Positions 1 to 10,072 are shown, numbered from the stretch's first letter. The stretch: DNA of 64,000 nt from Alcaligenes faecalis (GCF_041521385.1 NZ_CP168006.1:682001-746000); one strand, 5' to 3'. Translations and numbers: made by a program. Notes: a model not told the origin generated them from the sequence alone.

Positions 1-836
1 AAACCGTCACGGGTTTGGCCGAAAGCCAAGTAAGCCTTCACAACTTCAAAGTCGTAGCTACCACCGATGTTCCAGGACTTAACAGTGTCACCACCGCTCA
101 CTGGACCATTCACAACAGCACGGCTTTCAGCAGTTTTGTACTGATCGTATGTCAGAGCAACACCGATAGGGCCGTTAACGTAACGCAGACCGGTGGTCAC
201 GGCGCGCTGGTTGCGCTCCAGACCATCATTAATGTTATTAACTTCGTTAACCTTGTACTCTTGGGAACCACCAGTATTGAAGGAGTAACCAACGCCGAAC
301 TGGAAGCCGGAGAAGTTAGGGGTTTGGTACATGACCATGTTGTCGTAACGAACGGTGTTAGCGGATGTGAAAGCACCACCGATGTTAGCTTGATCGAAAC
401 CACCGCCGAAAGGATCGGCTACGCCTGGCAAGTATTTGGAGGCGATGTTAGTTTGACGACCGAAGTCCAATTGACCCCAGCTGTCGCCAGCCAGACCCAG
501 AGTGGCGTGACGACCGAACAGACGACCACCTTGAGCGGAATTACCGGTGGACAGATCAAAGCCGCTTTCCAGTTGGAATACAGCGCGCAGGCCATCGCCC
601 AGATCTTCGGAACCCTTCAAGCCCCAGCGGTTACCCGACTGGATGCCGTTGATCATACCGGTTTTCTTCTGTTCGTAAGAAGTACCGTTACCGTTCGAGG
701 TGTAGGTTTCAGTGCCTTTGAATTTTTGGTAACCGATACCACCGTCCAGAATACCGTACAGGGTGACAGACGTTTCTGCGTGTGCGACGCCAGCGAAGCC
801 GGCCATCAGAGCAGCAGCGAGCAGAGTCTTTTTCAT
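1..836 (-). CDS. Gram-negative general porin (3' end beyond window)
   Basis: Reading leftward from the ATG at 836 gives an uninterrupted frame to the window edge (278 codons), so the gene lacks its 3' end here. The product starts with a signal peptide (MKKTLLAAALMAGFAGVAHA, cleavage after AHA). It continues ETSVTLYGILDGGIGY, the usual start of the first beta strand of Burkholderiales trimeric porins (Porin_4 / OmpC-like). Internal stretches such as GSRWGLKG-like and QLDFGRQ are also family-typical. Such porins form 16-stranded outer-membrane channels of about 350-400 residues, so roughly two thirds is visible. A GGAGA ribosome site lies about 9 bases before the ATG. The 621-bp stretch up to tRNA-Leu carries its leader and promoter. 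Substrate preference cannot be read from the sequence. Confidence 0.93.
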   Translation of the reverse strand, partial: MKKTLLAAALMAGFAGVAHAETSVTLYGILDGGIGYQKFKGTETYTSNGNGTSYEQKKTGMINGIQSGNRWGLKGSEDLGDGLRAVFQLESGFDLSTGNSAQGGRLFGRHATLGLAGDSWGQLDFGRQTNIASKYLPGVADPFGGGFDQANIGGAFTSANTVRYDNMVMYQTPNFSGFQFGVGYSFNTGGSQEYKVNEVNNINDGLERNQRAVTTGLRYVNGPIGVALTYDQYKTAESRAVVNGPVSGGDTVKSWNIGGSYDFEVVKAYLAFGQTRDG

Positions 837-1382
837 GTAAGAAATCTCCGTAGATTTGAGTAAATCAGAGCAGCCCAACTACAACAGTGCTGCTGCTCTT
901 TCTAACTCCGCGATGGGAAGTTAACGCTATTGCATCAAAATTCCCGTCGCTTGACTACGAAACCCTTCGGAAACGTGAATCTTTGTACACAGCCTGTTGG
1001 CTATACACAACAAAAACCCACTTATAGCGGCTTTCCAAGCCGCCTCTGCCAAGGATGATAATTAGCAAGCTAAAGCCAAAACTATCTTAAGAACTTGCTT
1101 TAACTCTCGCTGGCAATCGGTCACCAACACTGGTTTTGTGGAAATACAACAAAAAACCAAACCCTGCCGTCTAACTGGAAGCAAGCACCCCAAAGCCCAT
1201 CCCAAACTCGGGACACCCAAAGCGGTGACAATGACAGTTTCTCATATTACGAGAAAAAAAGAATTAACAAAACTCAGAACGCGCTGACTCAGCCGAAGCC
1301 TTTTTTCAAACCAGAACAAACACCCCAGTACCGCCCAAAAATCCCGCAATCTGAGCAAACCCTCAAGCACCAAAAAAATGGC
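837..1382. other. Porin upstream region, non-coding
   Basis: No credible gene is visible. On the minus strand, in the porin leader, there are two inverted repeats: arms 867-874 / 892-899 (AGAGCAGC), ending 31 bases before the porin ATG, and a perfect 7-bp hairpin at 1027-1043 (GCGGCTT / AAGCCGC, loop of 3). The rest is A+T-rich on the minus strand. The hairpins may influence porin mRNA stability or translation, but nothing in the sequence proves it. Confidence 0.5.
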
Positions 1383-1414
1383 AAAAAAAAACCCGTCCTT
1401 CTCAGGATCAGGTT
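1383..1414 (-). terminator. Intrinsic terminator after tRNA-Leu(GAG)
   Basis: On the minus strand a stem AACCTG(A)TCCT / AGGACGGGTT with a GAGA loop, one bulge and one wobble pair is followed by eight T. It lies about 45 bases past the tRNA 3' end, so it probably ends the secG-tRNA or tRNA transcript before the porin promoter. Confidence 0.75.
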
Positions 1415-1457
1415 TTATTTTCAAGCCCTGCAATGACAGAGCAACACAGCATTTTTT

Positions 1458-1542
1458 TGGTGCCGACGACGAGACTCGAACTCGTACAGCTTTCGCCACT
1501 ACCCCCTCAAGATAGCGTGTCTACCAATTCCACCACGTCGGC
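1458..1542 (-). tRNA. tRNA-Leu(GAG)
   Basis: An 85-nt cloverleaf with acceptor arms GCCGACG / CGTCGGC, anticodon stem CTATC / GGTAG enclosing loop TTGAGGG (anticodon GAG), the long variable arm of class II tRNAs, a TTCGAGT T-loop and an encoded CCA. It reads leucine CUC/CUU codons. It follows secG on the same strand, a linkage common in betaproteobacteria. Confidence 0.96.
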
Positions 1543-1659
1543 AAGCAATCAAGACAGCGATATTAGCATGACAAAAGCAGGACTGTCAGTACAAAACAGC
1601 CCAAAACAGCTAAAAAAGCCCGTTCTCAGGCATATCCCAAACAAACACCGCAAAACATC

Positions 1660-1684
1660 AAAGCCCGCCGTAACGGCGGGCTTT
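1660..1684 (-). terminator. Hairpin downstream of secG
   Basis: An 11-bp perfect stem (AAAGCCCGCCG / CGGCGGGCTTT) with a three-base loop lies 85 bp past the secG stop. The T tract after it is short (TTT, then GATGTTTT), so termination may be partial, allowing read-through into tRNA-Leu. Confidence 0.6.
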
Positions 1685-1768
1685 GATATCACACCTTCCA
1701 ATCCTGTCTGTGAGATCTTTGCAGCCTCTTATATAGAGAGCAACAAGAAACTCACAAATAGCGCGGGC

Positions 1769-2176
1769 TTACTCAGCAGCAGGAACTGCTGGCGCGCTTT
1801 GCTCTGGAGCTGCCGAAGGAACCGCTGCCGGCACCGAGGCTGCGGGAGCGGGAACCGAAGCGGCACCCGATGGAGCCGCGCCAGGCACAGAGGACTCATA
1901 CCCCTGCATCACACCCGCATCAGCCTTTTGCGCTGGATGATGAGCCACCCAAGCCAAACCGCCAGTAGACACAAAAAAGACAATTGCTGCCCATTTGGTC
2001 ATGCGCGACAAAAAGTTGGCCGCACCCGCTGCACCAAACACGCTGCCGGCCGAGCCGCCGCCAAAGGCGGAACCCATATCCGCACCCTTGCCTTGCTGCA
2101 GCAGAACCAGACCAATAATCAACAGCGAGGAAATAACCTGCACCGCCATCAGAACGGAAGACATCCAATCTTGCAT
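1769..2176 (-). CDS. secG: Protein translocase subunit SecG
   Basis: SecG is the small accessory subunit of the SecYEG channel in the inner membrane and assists SecA-driven export. The 135-aa product has the family layout: a first membrane helix (about residues 5-22), the conserved LVLLQQGKGADMGSAFG turn, then GS-rich FGAAGAANFL and a second helix (about 60-80). The C-terminal tail (about residues 95-135) is rich in Ala, Pro and Ser, as in other Burkholderiales. It starts 18 bp after tpiA stops and is probably cotranscribed with it. tRNA-Leu follows. Confidence 0.95.
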   Translation of the reverse strand: MQDWMSSVLMAVQVISSLLIIGLVLLQQGKGADMGSAFGGGSAGSVFGAAGAANFLSRMTKWAAIVFFVSTGGLAWVAHHPAQKADAGVMQGYESSVPGAAPSGAASVPAPAASVPAAVPSAAPEQSAPAVPAAE

Positions 2177-2194
2177 TTAAAGACTCCAGACCCT

Positions 2195-2935
2195 TTAAGC
2201 GGCCACAATACGTAAAAATTCTTGTGCATCCAACGATGCACCACCCACCAAGGCACCATCAATATCCGGCATGGCAAACAGCTCTGAAGCATTATCCGCT
2301 TTCACGCTGCCCCCGTACAAAATACGCAACTGATCCGATTCCATATAGGCACGAATCTGCTGATGCATGTGCTGCGCTTGCTCCGGCGTTGCAGTCAGAC
2401 CCGTACCAATCGCCCAGACCGGCTCATAGGCCAGCACCAGTTTGGAGACCACCTCGGCCCCAAGAGCCTTGATAGGTTCGAGTTGATCTTGCACCACACA
2501 GGTTTCCTGCCCTGCCTCGCGATCGGCCAACTGCTCGCCAATACAGACAATGGGCGTCAAGCCTGCTTCCAGTGCCGCAATAACTTTGGCGGCGACTTGA
2601 GCACTGCTTTCCTGATGATACTGACGACGTTCGGAATGCCCGACAATCACCCAACGACAACCCACATCAGCCAGCATTGCCGCCGAGATCTCCCCGGTGT
2701 ATGCCCCCTTGGCGTGGACACTGACATCTTGAGCGCCAACCGCGATGGTCGAATCCTTCAAGATACCTGCCACCTGAGGCAAATACACATAAGGAACGCA
2801 TACAAGCACATCACAATCTGCCTGCGCATCAGGCTGAACGAGCAGTTCTTGCAGCAGACGGCTGTTGCCATCAAGCGAGCCATTTAATTTCCAATTACCC
2901 GCAACCAGTCGTTTACGCGAAGAATGTACGCTCAT
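2195..2935 (-). CDS. tpiA: Triosephosphate isomerase
   Basis: Interconverts dihydroxyacetone phosphate and glyceraldehyde 3-phosphate in glycolysis and gluconeogenesis. The TIM signature is present: N-terminal AGNWKLNG with the catalytic Asn/Lys, VIVGHSERR with the electrophilic His, LAYEPVWAIGTG with the catalytic Glu and flexible loop, and YGGSVK plus ALVGGASL for phosphate binding. I chose the ATG at 2935 (246 aa, MSVHSSRKR...), because GGGAG sits 5 bases before it and family members start here; an in-frame ATG at 2956 would add an unconserved extension. It precedes secG by 18 bp. Confidence 0.96.
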   Translation of the reverse strand: MSVHSSRKRLVAGNWKLNGSLDGNSRLLQELLVQPDAQADCDVLVCVPYVYLPQVAGILKDSTIAVGAQDVSVHAKGAYTGEISAAMLADVGCRWVIVGHSERRQYHQESSAQVAAKVIAALEAGLTPIVCIGEQLADREAGQETCVVQDQLEPIKALGAEVVSKLVLAYEPVWAIGTGLTATPEQAQHMHQQIRAYMESDQLRILYGGSVKADNASELFAMPDIDGALVGGASLDAQEFLRIVAA

Positions 2936-3057
2936 TGCTCCCTTGATGCCAGTCAAAAAGTTACACCAACGCCCACAATCAAGGCGCAGCTAACCGACTA
3001 TTGTAGCGTGAGCAAATCCATTTCGCGCATATTTGGCAGAAAATTCATTTCAACAGG

Positions 3058-3087
3058 ACAAAAAAAGGGGTGGCAACACCACCCCTT
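3058..3087 (-). terminator. Intrinsic terminator of qor
   Basis: A nine-bp stem AAGGGGTGG / CCACCCCTT with a five-base loop is followed by a run of T on the minus strand, immediately after the qor stop codon. It separates qor from tpiA, so tpiA-secG should have its own promoter between about 2940 and 3057. Confidence 0.85.
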
Positions 3088-3094
3088 GCAGCTT

Positions 3095-4069
3095 TTAAGG
3101 AACAAGAATGATCTTGCCGACCTGCTCACCCGCCTCCATCATGGCATGCGCATCACTCGCCTTTTCCAAGGGGAAAGTGGCATGAATCAAGGGGCGCACT
3201 TGGCCTGCTTCCAGCAAAGGCCAGACTCGCGCTTTCAAAGCCTGCGCCAGTTGCGCCTTGAACTCAACCGAACGAGAGCGCAAGGTTGAACCAGTAATGG
3301 TCAGACGACGACGCAGGATTTCGCCACAGTTAATCGTGGACTTCACCCCACCCAGCAAAGCGATAATAACGATACGGCCGTCATCGGCCAGACACGTCAA
3401 ATCCCGGTTGATGTAATCACCAGCAACCATATCCAGAATCACATCAACACCACGACCATCTGTTTTGCTCTTGATGACGTCTTCGTAAACCTCGGTTTTG
3501 TAGTTGATACCAACCCCGCCCAGACGATTAATAGCCTCTACGCGCTCGTCGCTGCCAGCCGTGGCATACACCGTATGCCCCAAGGCCACAGCCAGTTGAA
3601 TAGCCGTCGTTCCAATTCCGCTTGCACCACCATGAACCAGCAGGGTTTCACCCTTGCTCAGCTGACCACGGTCAAACACATTACTCCAGACCGTAAAAAA
3701 AGTTTCTGGCAAACCCGCCGCCTCCAGCAAGCTGAAACCCGCAGGAATAGGCAGACATTGCTGAACTGGAACAACGCAATATTCGGCATAGCCACCGCCG
3801 GTAACCAAAGCACAGACCTGATCGCCGATTTTGAACTCGCTGTCCTGCACATCACCGGAGACAATTTCACCAGCCAGCTCCAAGCCGGGAATATCAGAGG
3901 CTCCAGCAGGTGGTGGATAAGCGCCCGCCCGTTGCAAAACATCTGGACGGTTTACACCCGCCGCCAACACCTTGACCAGCACCTCGCCAGGACCGGGTTG
4001 CGGCATGGGGCGTTCACCCACTCGCAACACTTCCGGCTTTCCAAACTCGGTAATCTCCACAACTCGCAT
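3095..4069 (-). CDS. NAD(P)H-quinone oxidoreductase, PIG3/zeta-crystallin type
   Basis: A zinc-less medium-chain dehydrogenase/reductase that reduces quinones using NAD(P)H, presumably in the cytosol. The 324 aa show the N-terminal GroES-like fold (GPGEVLVKVLAAGVNRPDVLQR, with Asn-Arg-x-Asp typical of PIG3 homologues) and the Rossmann nucleotide site VHGGASGIGTTAIQLA near residue 145. LPETFFTVW just before it is also diagnostic. No structural zinc cysteine cluster is seen. It is followed by a strong terminator and lies between tpiA-secG and the tRNA pair. The physiological substrate is unknown. Confidence 0.9.
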   Translation of the reverse strand: MRVVEITEFGKPEVLRVGERPMPQPGPGEVLVKVLAAGVNRPDVLQRAGAYPPPAGASDIPGLELAGEIVSGDVQDSEFKIGDQVCALVTGGGYAEYCVVPVQQCLPIPAGFSLLEAAGLPETFFTVWSNVFDRGQLSKGETLLVHGGASGIGTTAIQLAVALGHTVYATAGSDERVEAINRLGGVGINYKTEVYEDVIKSKTDGRGVDVILDMVAGDYINRDLTCLADDGRIVIIALLGGVKSTINCGEILRRRLTITGSTLRSRSVEFKAQLAQALKARVWPLLEAGQVRPLIHATFPLEKASDAHAMMEAGEQVGKIILVP

Positions 4070-4299
4070 ACCTACTCCCTAATATCTAAACCATTTTTTC
4101 CAGCGTGGCCCAAATGACAAACAACAAGAAGCCACCTTACTTGCTGCAATCTATCACAGGCACTGACATCAACACCCTATTCCAGCCATGAAAACAGATT
4201 ATTTCCATGACGCTGGCAAATTTATACGTTACACTTTAAGGCTTTCCTGGCTATCGTGCTTTTCATGCGAAGAGCGTGCCGGAAAAAGCCCAACAGATA

Positions 4300-4389
4300 G
4301 GAAGCGTGCCAGAGCGGTTGAATGGACCGGTCTTGAAAACCGGCGATGGGGTAACCCATCCGTGAGTTCGAATCTCACCGCTTCCGCCA
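4300..4389 (+). tRNA. tRNA-Ser(UGA)
   Basis: A 90-nt class II tRNA: acceptor GGAAGCG / CGCTTCC, anticodon stem CCGGT / ACCGG around loop CTTGAAA (anticodon TGA), extended variable arm, T-loop TTCGAAT and encoded CCA. It reads serine UCA/UCG codons. A second tRNA follows 12 bp downstream on the same strand. Confidence 0.96.
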
Positions 4390-4401
4390 TCATCTCCCGC
4401 T

Positions 4402-4487
4402 GCATCCATGGCGGAATTGGTAGACGCAAGGGACTTAAAATCCCTCGATCTTTGATCGTGCCGGTTCGATTCCGGCTGGATGCACCA
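4402..4487 (+). tRNA. tRNA-Leu(UAA)
   Basis: An 86-nt class II tRNA: acceptor GCATCCA / TGGATGC, anticodon stem AGGGA / TCCCT around loop CTTAAAA (anticodon TAA), variable arm, T-loop TTCGATT and encoded CCA. Probably cotranscribed with tRNA-Ser(UGA). An insertion-sequence remnant begins within about 30 bp downstream. Confidence 0.96.
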
Positions 4488-4546
4488 CATATTCACGATA
4501 GCGGGCGGATATCGGCTCTACCCCATAAACAGGGGATGGTCATTCA

Positions 4547-4830
4547 TCAGACCCGGTTGATTACACCATTCCAACCGCACTGGGCCAAGACCCTCAGGCG
4601 GTAGTTTTCAAAGCTTCTAAACCCATACGCACGGCGTAAGAGCATTTCCATTTCGTATGGAAGCCCTCGGTGATGCCGTTGGACTTGGTAACGCGCCATA
4701 TTCGTACGATGGGCTCGAACCACGATTTTAACGTGGCAGCCAGTACCCTGGCCGGACTTTGCTCGAACGGCCGTATCAGCGCCAGGAATTTGGGCACCAT
4801 TTCAACTGACCAACAGTTTATCCCTCCACT
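4547..4830 (-). pseudogene. Decayed ISL3-family transposase, C-terminal remnant
   Basis: The minus strand encodes the C-terminal end of an ISL3-type DDE transposase in two frames. About 4650-4800 reads FLALIRPFEQSP...TLKSWFEPIVRIW...SNGITEGFHTK. After a one-base slip near 4650 it reads YEMEMLLRRAYGFRSFENYRL and on to CGWNGVINRV and a stop at 4547. Family members read HTKMEM across this point, so a single A has probably been lost. Everything upstream of about residue -90 from the end is missing. The stretch 4512-4540 beside tRNA-Leu may be the element's terminal repeat. Non-functional. Confidence 0.75.
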
Positions 4831-5015
4831 CCGCCCTGCTCTGCTCCACCCACCCTCTCCAACCAGACCGAATCTGCCCTCAAGAAGCAAGCAGCTCAAA
4901 AATGATGAACCATCAAAGAGCAAAGCTACAACCAAGGCTACGGCTGAAACCACAAGCACAACAGATACAGGTACGGGTACAGTACCAACACCCACCTTCC
5001 CAACAAAGCAAGCAA
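4831..5015. other. Intergenic between IS remnant and pnp terminator
   Basis: No gene is recognised. An open minus-strand frame across it is a low-complexity Val/Leu-rich reading with no family resemblance, so I treat it as non-coding. Confidence 0.5.
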
Positions 5016-5045
5016 ACGCAAAAAACCCGCCTTTTGGCGGGTTTT
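5016..5045 (-). terminator. Intrinsic terminator of pnp
   Basis: A perfect ten-bp stem AAAACCCGCC / GGCGGGTTTT with a four-base loop and a T-rich tail on the minus strand, 24 bp past the pnp stop. Confidence 0.9.
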
Positions 5046-5068
5046 CTTCAAACAGACTGCGAACGCTA

Positions 5069-7207
5069 TCAAGAAGCAGCAGGAGCGGCTGGGCCACCTT
5101 GAGCTTCGATACCGCCAATAGCCTTGATCGACAGACGCAGACGACCTTTCTCATCAGCTTCGATGACCTTGACCTTAACAAGCTGACCCACTTTCAGCAC
5201 GTCATTGATGTTGGCGATACGGTAGTTGGCAATCTCGGAGATGTGCAGCAAGCCGTCACGGCCTGGTAACACTTGCACAATCGCGCCAAAGTCCAGCAAA
5301 CGCATCACGGGGCCTTCGTATTCCTGACCCACTTCCACTTCAGCGGTCAGCTCTTTAATACGACGCTCAGCGTCACGAGCCTTGTCCAGATCGGCGCTGG
5401 CGATCGTGATGGTGCCGTCATCCGAAATATCGATCTGCGTACCCGTTTCTTCGGTCAGGGAACGGATGGTTGCACCGCCCTTACCAATCACATCACGAAT
5501 CTTCTCGGGGTTGATCTTTACAGTCAGCATGCGAGGCGCGAATTCGGACATTTCGGTACGGGAACCGTCAATGGACTCTTTCATCTTGCCCAAGATGTGC
5601 ATACGGCCTTCGTGAGCCTGGGCCAAGGCAACCTGCATGATTTCCTTGGTGATGCCCTGGATCTTGATATCCATCTGCAAGGCAGTAATACCTTTCTCGG
5701 TACCGGCAACCTTGAAGTCCATATCGCCCAAGTGATCTTCGTCACCCAGAATGTCGGTCAGCACAGCAAACTTGTTGCCTTCCTTGATCAGACCCATGGC
5801 CACACCGGCCACGTGATCTTGCACAGGCACACCAGCGTCCATCATGGACAGCGAGCCACCGCACACCGATGCCATGGAGGAGGAACCGTTGGACTCAGTG
5901 ATCTCGGACACCACACGGATGGAGTACTGGAAATCCTCAGCGGCAGGCAGCAAAGGAGTCAAAGCACGCTTGGCCAGACGACCGTGACCGATTTCACGAC
6001 GCTTGGGAGCGCCGAAACGGCCGGCTTCGCCTGTGGCGAACGGAGGCATGTTGTAGTGCATCATGAAGCGATCGCGGTATTCGCCCATGATCGAGTCAAT
6101 GATCTGCTCGTCTTGCTTGGTACCCAGGGTGGTCACCACCAAAGCCTGAGTTTCGCCACGTGTGAACAAGGCGCTACCATGAGCACGGGGCAGAACGCCC
6201 AGACGAATGCTGATAGGACGCACTGTGCGGGTGTCGCGACCGTCAATACGGGACTCGCCGCTCAAGATGCGCGAACGCACAATCTTGCTTTCCAGGTCGA
6301 ACATCATGTTTTCGACGGCAACCATATCAGGCTGATCCTGACCAGCGGCTTCTGCTTGAGCCTTGACCGTTTCTTTAACTTGAGCGTAGACAGCGCGCAC
6401 TTGCTCGGTACGAGCCTGTTTTTCGCGAGTCTGGTAGGCCTGTGTCAGACCTTCCTCAGCAGCGGCAGTTACCGCAGCCAGCAGGCTTTCGTTAACAGTG
6501 GCAGGCTGCCAATCCCACTCGGGCTTGCCAGCTTCTTCAACCAGTTCGTGAATGCAGTTGATGGCCGCTTGCATTTGCTCGTGAGCAAACACCACACCAC
6601 CCAGCATGACTTCTTCGGACAATTGCTTGGCTTCGGACTCAACCATCAGCACCGCTTGTTCGGTACCGGCCACAACCAGATCCAGAGCCGAAGATTTCAG
6701 CTGAGTAGCGGATGGGTTCAGCACGTACTGACCATCAACGTAACCCACGCGAGCAGCGCCCACAGGACCATTGAAAGGGATGCCGGAGATAGCCAGAGCA
6801 GCCGAAGCGCCGATCATGGCAGCGATATCAGGATCAATTTCAGGATTGACCGATACCGTGTGAATGATGACCTGAACTTCGTTGTAGAAGCCCTCAGGGA
6901 ACAGTGGACGCAGTGGACGGTCGATCAGGCGGGAGATCAGGATCTCGCGCTCGGACTGGCGGCCTTCACGCTTGAAGAAACCACCAGGGATCTTGCCAGC
7001 GGAGTAGGTTTTTTCGACGTAATCAACGGTCAGAGGGAAAAAATCCTGACCTGCTTTCGCTTCGCTTTTGCCAACAACCGTGGCCAACACAACCGTGTCT
7101 TCAATCGAAACCAGCACGGCACCTGACGCCTGACGTGCGATTTCGCCGGTTTCCAGAACGACGGTATGTTCGCCGTACTGGAAAGACTTGGTGACTTTAT
7201 TGAACAT
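5069..7207 (-). CDS. pnp: Polyribonucleotide nucleotidyltransferase (PNPase)
   Basis: Phosphorolytic 3'-5' exoribonuclease of mRNA decay and a degradosome component. The 712 aa have two RNase PH-like domains: the N-terminal one begins [13 protein letters not shown] and contains [27 protein letters not shown]; the second carries [31 protein letters not shown] and the catalytic Asp region. These are followed by KH ([14 protein letters not shown]) and S1 ([16 protein letters not shown]) domains. I chose the ATG at 7207 (AAGGA upstream); the frame stays open to 7267 but that would run into the leader hairpin. It follows rpsO with a hairpin between, as in other proteobacteria. Confidence 0.97.
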   Translation of the reverse strand: MFNKVTKSFQYGEHTVVLETGEIARQASGAVLVSIEDTVVLATVVGKSEAKAGQDFFPLTVDYVEKTYSAGKIPGGFFKREGRQSEREILISRLIDRPLRPLFPEGFYNEVQVIIHTVSVNPEIDPDIAAMIGASAALAISGIPFNGPVGAARVGYVDGQYVLNPSATQLKSSALDLVVAGTEQAVLMVESEAKQLSEEVMLGGVVFAHEQMQAAINCIHELVEEAGKPEWDWQPATVNESLLAAVTAAAEEGLTQAYQTREKQARTEQVRAVYAQVKETVKAQAEAAGQDQPDMVAVENMMFDLESKIVRSRILSGESRIDGRDTRTVRPISIRLGVLPRAHGSALFTRGETQALVVTTLGTKQDEQIIDSIMGEYRDRFMMHYNMPPFATGEAGRFGAPKRREIGHGRLAKRALTPLLPAAEDFQYSIRVVSEITESNGSSSMASVCGGSLSMMDAGVPVQDHVAGVAMGLIKEGNKFAVLTDILGDEDHLGDMDFKVAGTEKGITALQMDIKIQGITKEIMQVALAQAHEGRMHILGKMKESIDGSRTEMSEFAPRMLTVKINPEKIRDVIGKGGATIRSLTEETGTQIDISDDGTITIASADLDKARDAERRIKELTAEVEVGQEYEGPVMRLLDFGAIVQVLPGRDGLLHISEIANYRIANINDVLKVGQLVKVKVIEADEKGRLRLSIKAIGGIEAQGGPAAPAAS

Positions 7208-7221
7208 TAGGAGAATCCTTA

Positions 7222-7271
7222 CAATAAAAAAACCGTGCACACAGCGAAACCAGTTCGCCGAATGCACGGTT
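7222..7271 (-). promoter_or_regulatory. rpsO-pnp intercistronic hairpin (attenuator / RNase III type)
   Basis: On the minus strand, nine paired bases AACCGTGCA / TGCACGGTT enclose a second imperfect hairpin (GCGAA / TTCGC) and are followed by seven T, just before the pnp ribosome site. In Escherichia coli this interval holds the rpsO terminator and the RNase III site through which PNPase limits its own synthesis. The structure here fits the same role by position and shape, which is an inference. Confidence 0.7.
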
Positions 7272-7296
7272 GTTTAGCGGGGAGCCAGCCCCGGTA

Positions 7297-7566
7297 TCAC
7301 TTACGCAGACCGAGTTTTTCGATCAAAGCACGGTAAGCATCTGGATTACGACCTTTCAGGTAATCCAGCAATTTGCGACGACGGCTAACCATGCGCAACA
7401 GACCACGACGGGAGTGGTGATCTTTGTTGTGAGCCTTGAAGTGGCCGGTCAATTCGTTGATGCGAGCGGTCAGCAAAGCCACTTGCACTTCTGGGGAACC
7501 TGTATCGCCTTGTTTACGCTGAAACTCGGAAACGATATCGACTTTTTTGATATCTGCAACTGCCAT
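7297..7566 (-). CDS. rpsO: 30S ribosomal protein S15
   Basis: Binds 16S rRNA helices 20-22 early in assembly of the small subunit platform. The 89 aa match the family length and carry the diagnostic [24 protein letters not shown] and DHHSRRGLL segments with C-terminal Arg/Lys-rich [14 protein letters not shown] site precedes the ATG. First gene of the rpsO-pnp pair; a hairpin separates the two. Confidence 0.98.
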   Translation of the reverse strand: MAVADIKKVDIVSEFQRKQGDTGSPEVQVALLTARINELTGHFKAHNKDHHSRRGLLRMVSRRRKLLDYLKGRNPDAYRALIEKLGLRK

Positions 7567-7731
7567 TTTATGTAGCCTCTAAGACTTGCGTTAGGACCGA
7601 GGTGCCCTAACGTGTTGAAAATAAAATTGAACGCACCAGACCACGAGGCTTGGTGCAAGCAAACGATTATAGCGAAAAACCAGGACAGGCGTTAAGCATT
7701 TCGTCCTGAAAGCCCACCCAAGCCAGGTATT

Positions 7732-8499
7732 TTAGTTGTTTCCACGCCGAAGTCGCGCCAAAGCACGAGCTCGACGCCAGCGCCAGGCCATCACAAACCA
7801 GCCCGACAAGCCGTACAGGCAGAACAGCCCAAACAGGAAGACAGGCGGATCAGTGGAGACAAACACAAAGACCAGCACAAAAAGCAGCATGACCCAAAAT
7901 GGCACACTACGGCTGATCGCAAAGGACTTACCGCTGTAGAACGGCGCATTGGAGACCATGGCCAGGCCGGCATAAATGGTTAAACCAAAGGCAACCCAGG
8001 GAATCACATTCACTTGCAAGGACAGCTTGTTGTCCACCGCCAGCCAGACAAAGCCAGCGACCAGAGCAGCGGCCGCCGGGCTGGGCAAGCCCTGGAAAAA
8101 ACGCTTGTCGACCACTTCAATATTGGTATTGAAGCGGGCCAGGCGCAGCGCACCACCAGCTACATAAATAAAGGAAGCCAACCAGCCCCAGCGGCCCAAT
8201 CCCTGCATGGCCCAGACGTACATGACCAGCGCGGGCGCTGCACCAAAGGAAATCATGTCTGCCATGGAGTCATACTGCTCGCCAAAAGCGGACTGGGTAT
8301 TGGTCAAACGAGCGACCCGCCCGTCCATACCATCAAACACCAGCGCCAGGAAAATGGCGATGGCTGCCGCCTCAAAGCGGCCATTCATGGCCTGCACAAC
8401 AGCATAAAACCCCGCGAACAAATTGGCGGTCGTAAATGCGTTGGGCAGAAGATAGATGCTACGCCGACGACGGGTTTCATCATTGAGCAAATTGGGCAT
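7732..8499 (-). CDS. pssA: CDP-diacylglycerol-serine O-phosphatidyltransferase
   Basis: Makes phosphatidylserine from CDP-diacylglycerol and serine in the inner membrane, the first committed step to phosphatidylethanolamine. The 255-aa integral membrane protein has the full CDP-alcohol phosphotransferase motif D-G-x2-A-R-x8-G-x3-D-x3-D at residues 59-81 (D59, R64, G73, D77, D81), followed by further hydrophobic helices and a basic tail. In related Burkholderiales the decarboxylase gene psd usually lies between ilvC and pssA; here that interval is non-coding, so the next step must be encoded elsewhere. Confidence 0.93.
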   Translation of the reverse strand: MPNLLNDETRRRRSIYLLPNAFTTANLFAGFYAVVQAMNGRFEAAAIAIFLALVFDGMDGRVARLTNTQSAFGEQYDSMADMISFGAAPALVMYVWAMQGLGRWGWLASFIYVAGGALRLARFNTNIEVVDKRFFQGLPSPAAAALVAGFVWLAVDNKLSLQVNVIPWVAFGLTIYAGLAMVSNAPFYSGKSFAISRSVPFWVMLLFVLVFVFVSTDPPVFLFGLFCLYGLSGWFVMAWRWRRARALARLRRGNN

Positions 8500-8823
8500 A
8501 ATTTATGCTTTAAGAGTTGTTGCTAAGGACTGAACACTCAAATGTAGCATTGTCCACAAGGCTACAGAGTGTGAATAATTCCAGCAAATATTAGCCAGAG
8601 CGAACAGAAACGGCCAAAAGGCCTGCGGCCAGGGAGTTCGCGGATAAATAGTGGATTTTATCGAACTCGCTTGCGCACCACCCCGACAGGGGCACGATAG
8701 TCAAATCAAACACTGCATTTTATCGCGCCCTCAGCAATACGGCTATAAGACGAGCACAAGGTGCTTTCATGCTTCTTCTTAGCCCAAGCAGAGGCGACAC
8801 TGAAGGCCAAATTCTTGCAGCAA
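8500..8823. other. Intergenic pssA-ilvC, non-coding
   Basis: Between pssA and the ilvC terminator there is no open frame with a ribosome site or recognisable product. It should hold the pssA promoter. Two copies of TTTTATCG, at about 8656 and 8718, are the only repeat noticed. Confidence 0.5.
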
Positions 8824-8860
8824 TAAAAAACCGGCTGACGCCGCAAGACGTCAGCCGGTT
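8824..8860 (-). terminator. Intrinsic terminator of ilvC
   Basis: Twelve perfect base pairs (AACCGGCTGACG / CGTCAGCCGGTT) with an eight-base loop and six T on the minus strand, 47 bp beyond the ilvC stop. A strong end to the ilvBNC unit. Confidence 0.93.
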
Positions 8861-8906
8861 CAGGTTCAAGACCTGGGCAGCTTATTAAGCCGCCCCGATA
8901 TCAAAC

Positions 8907-10010
<1,104 letters not shown>

Positions 10011-10072
10011 TCATTACTTCCAGAACAGGGCCACCGTGGTCCACACGGCATCAGGCCGTATTTACCCTTTAT

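Noticed and set aside
1242..1499. 85-codon minus-strand frame
   Set aside because: It overlaps the tRNA-Leu(GAG) gene and its terminator.
4594..5181. 195-codon minus-strand frame as one gene
   Set aside because: Only its last 70 residues resemble a protein (ISL3 transposase tail); the rest is low-complexity and passes through the pnp terminator.
5273..7126. 617-codon open frame on the plus strand
   Set aside because: It is the antisense of pnp; its Gln/His/Thr-rich composition and lack of a ribosome site mark it as a shadow of a G+C-rich conserved gene.
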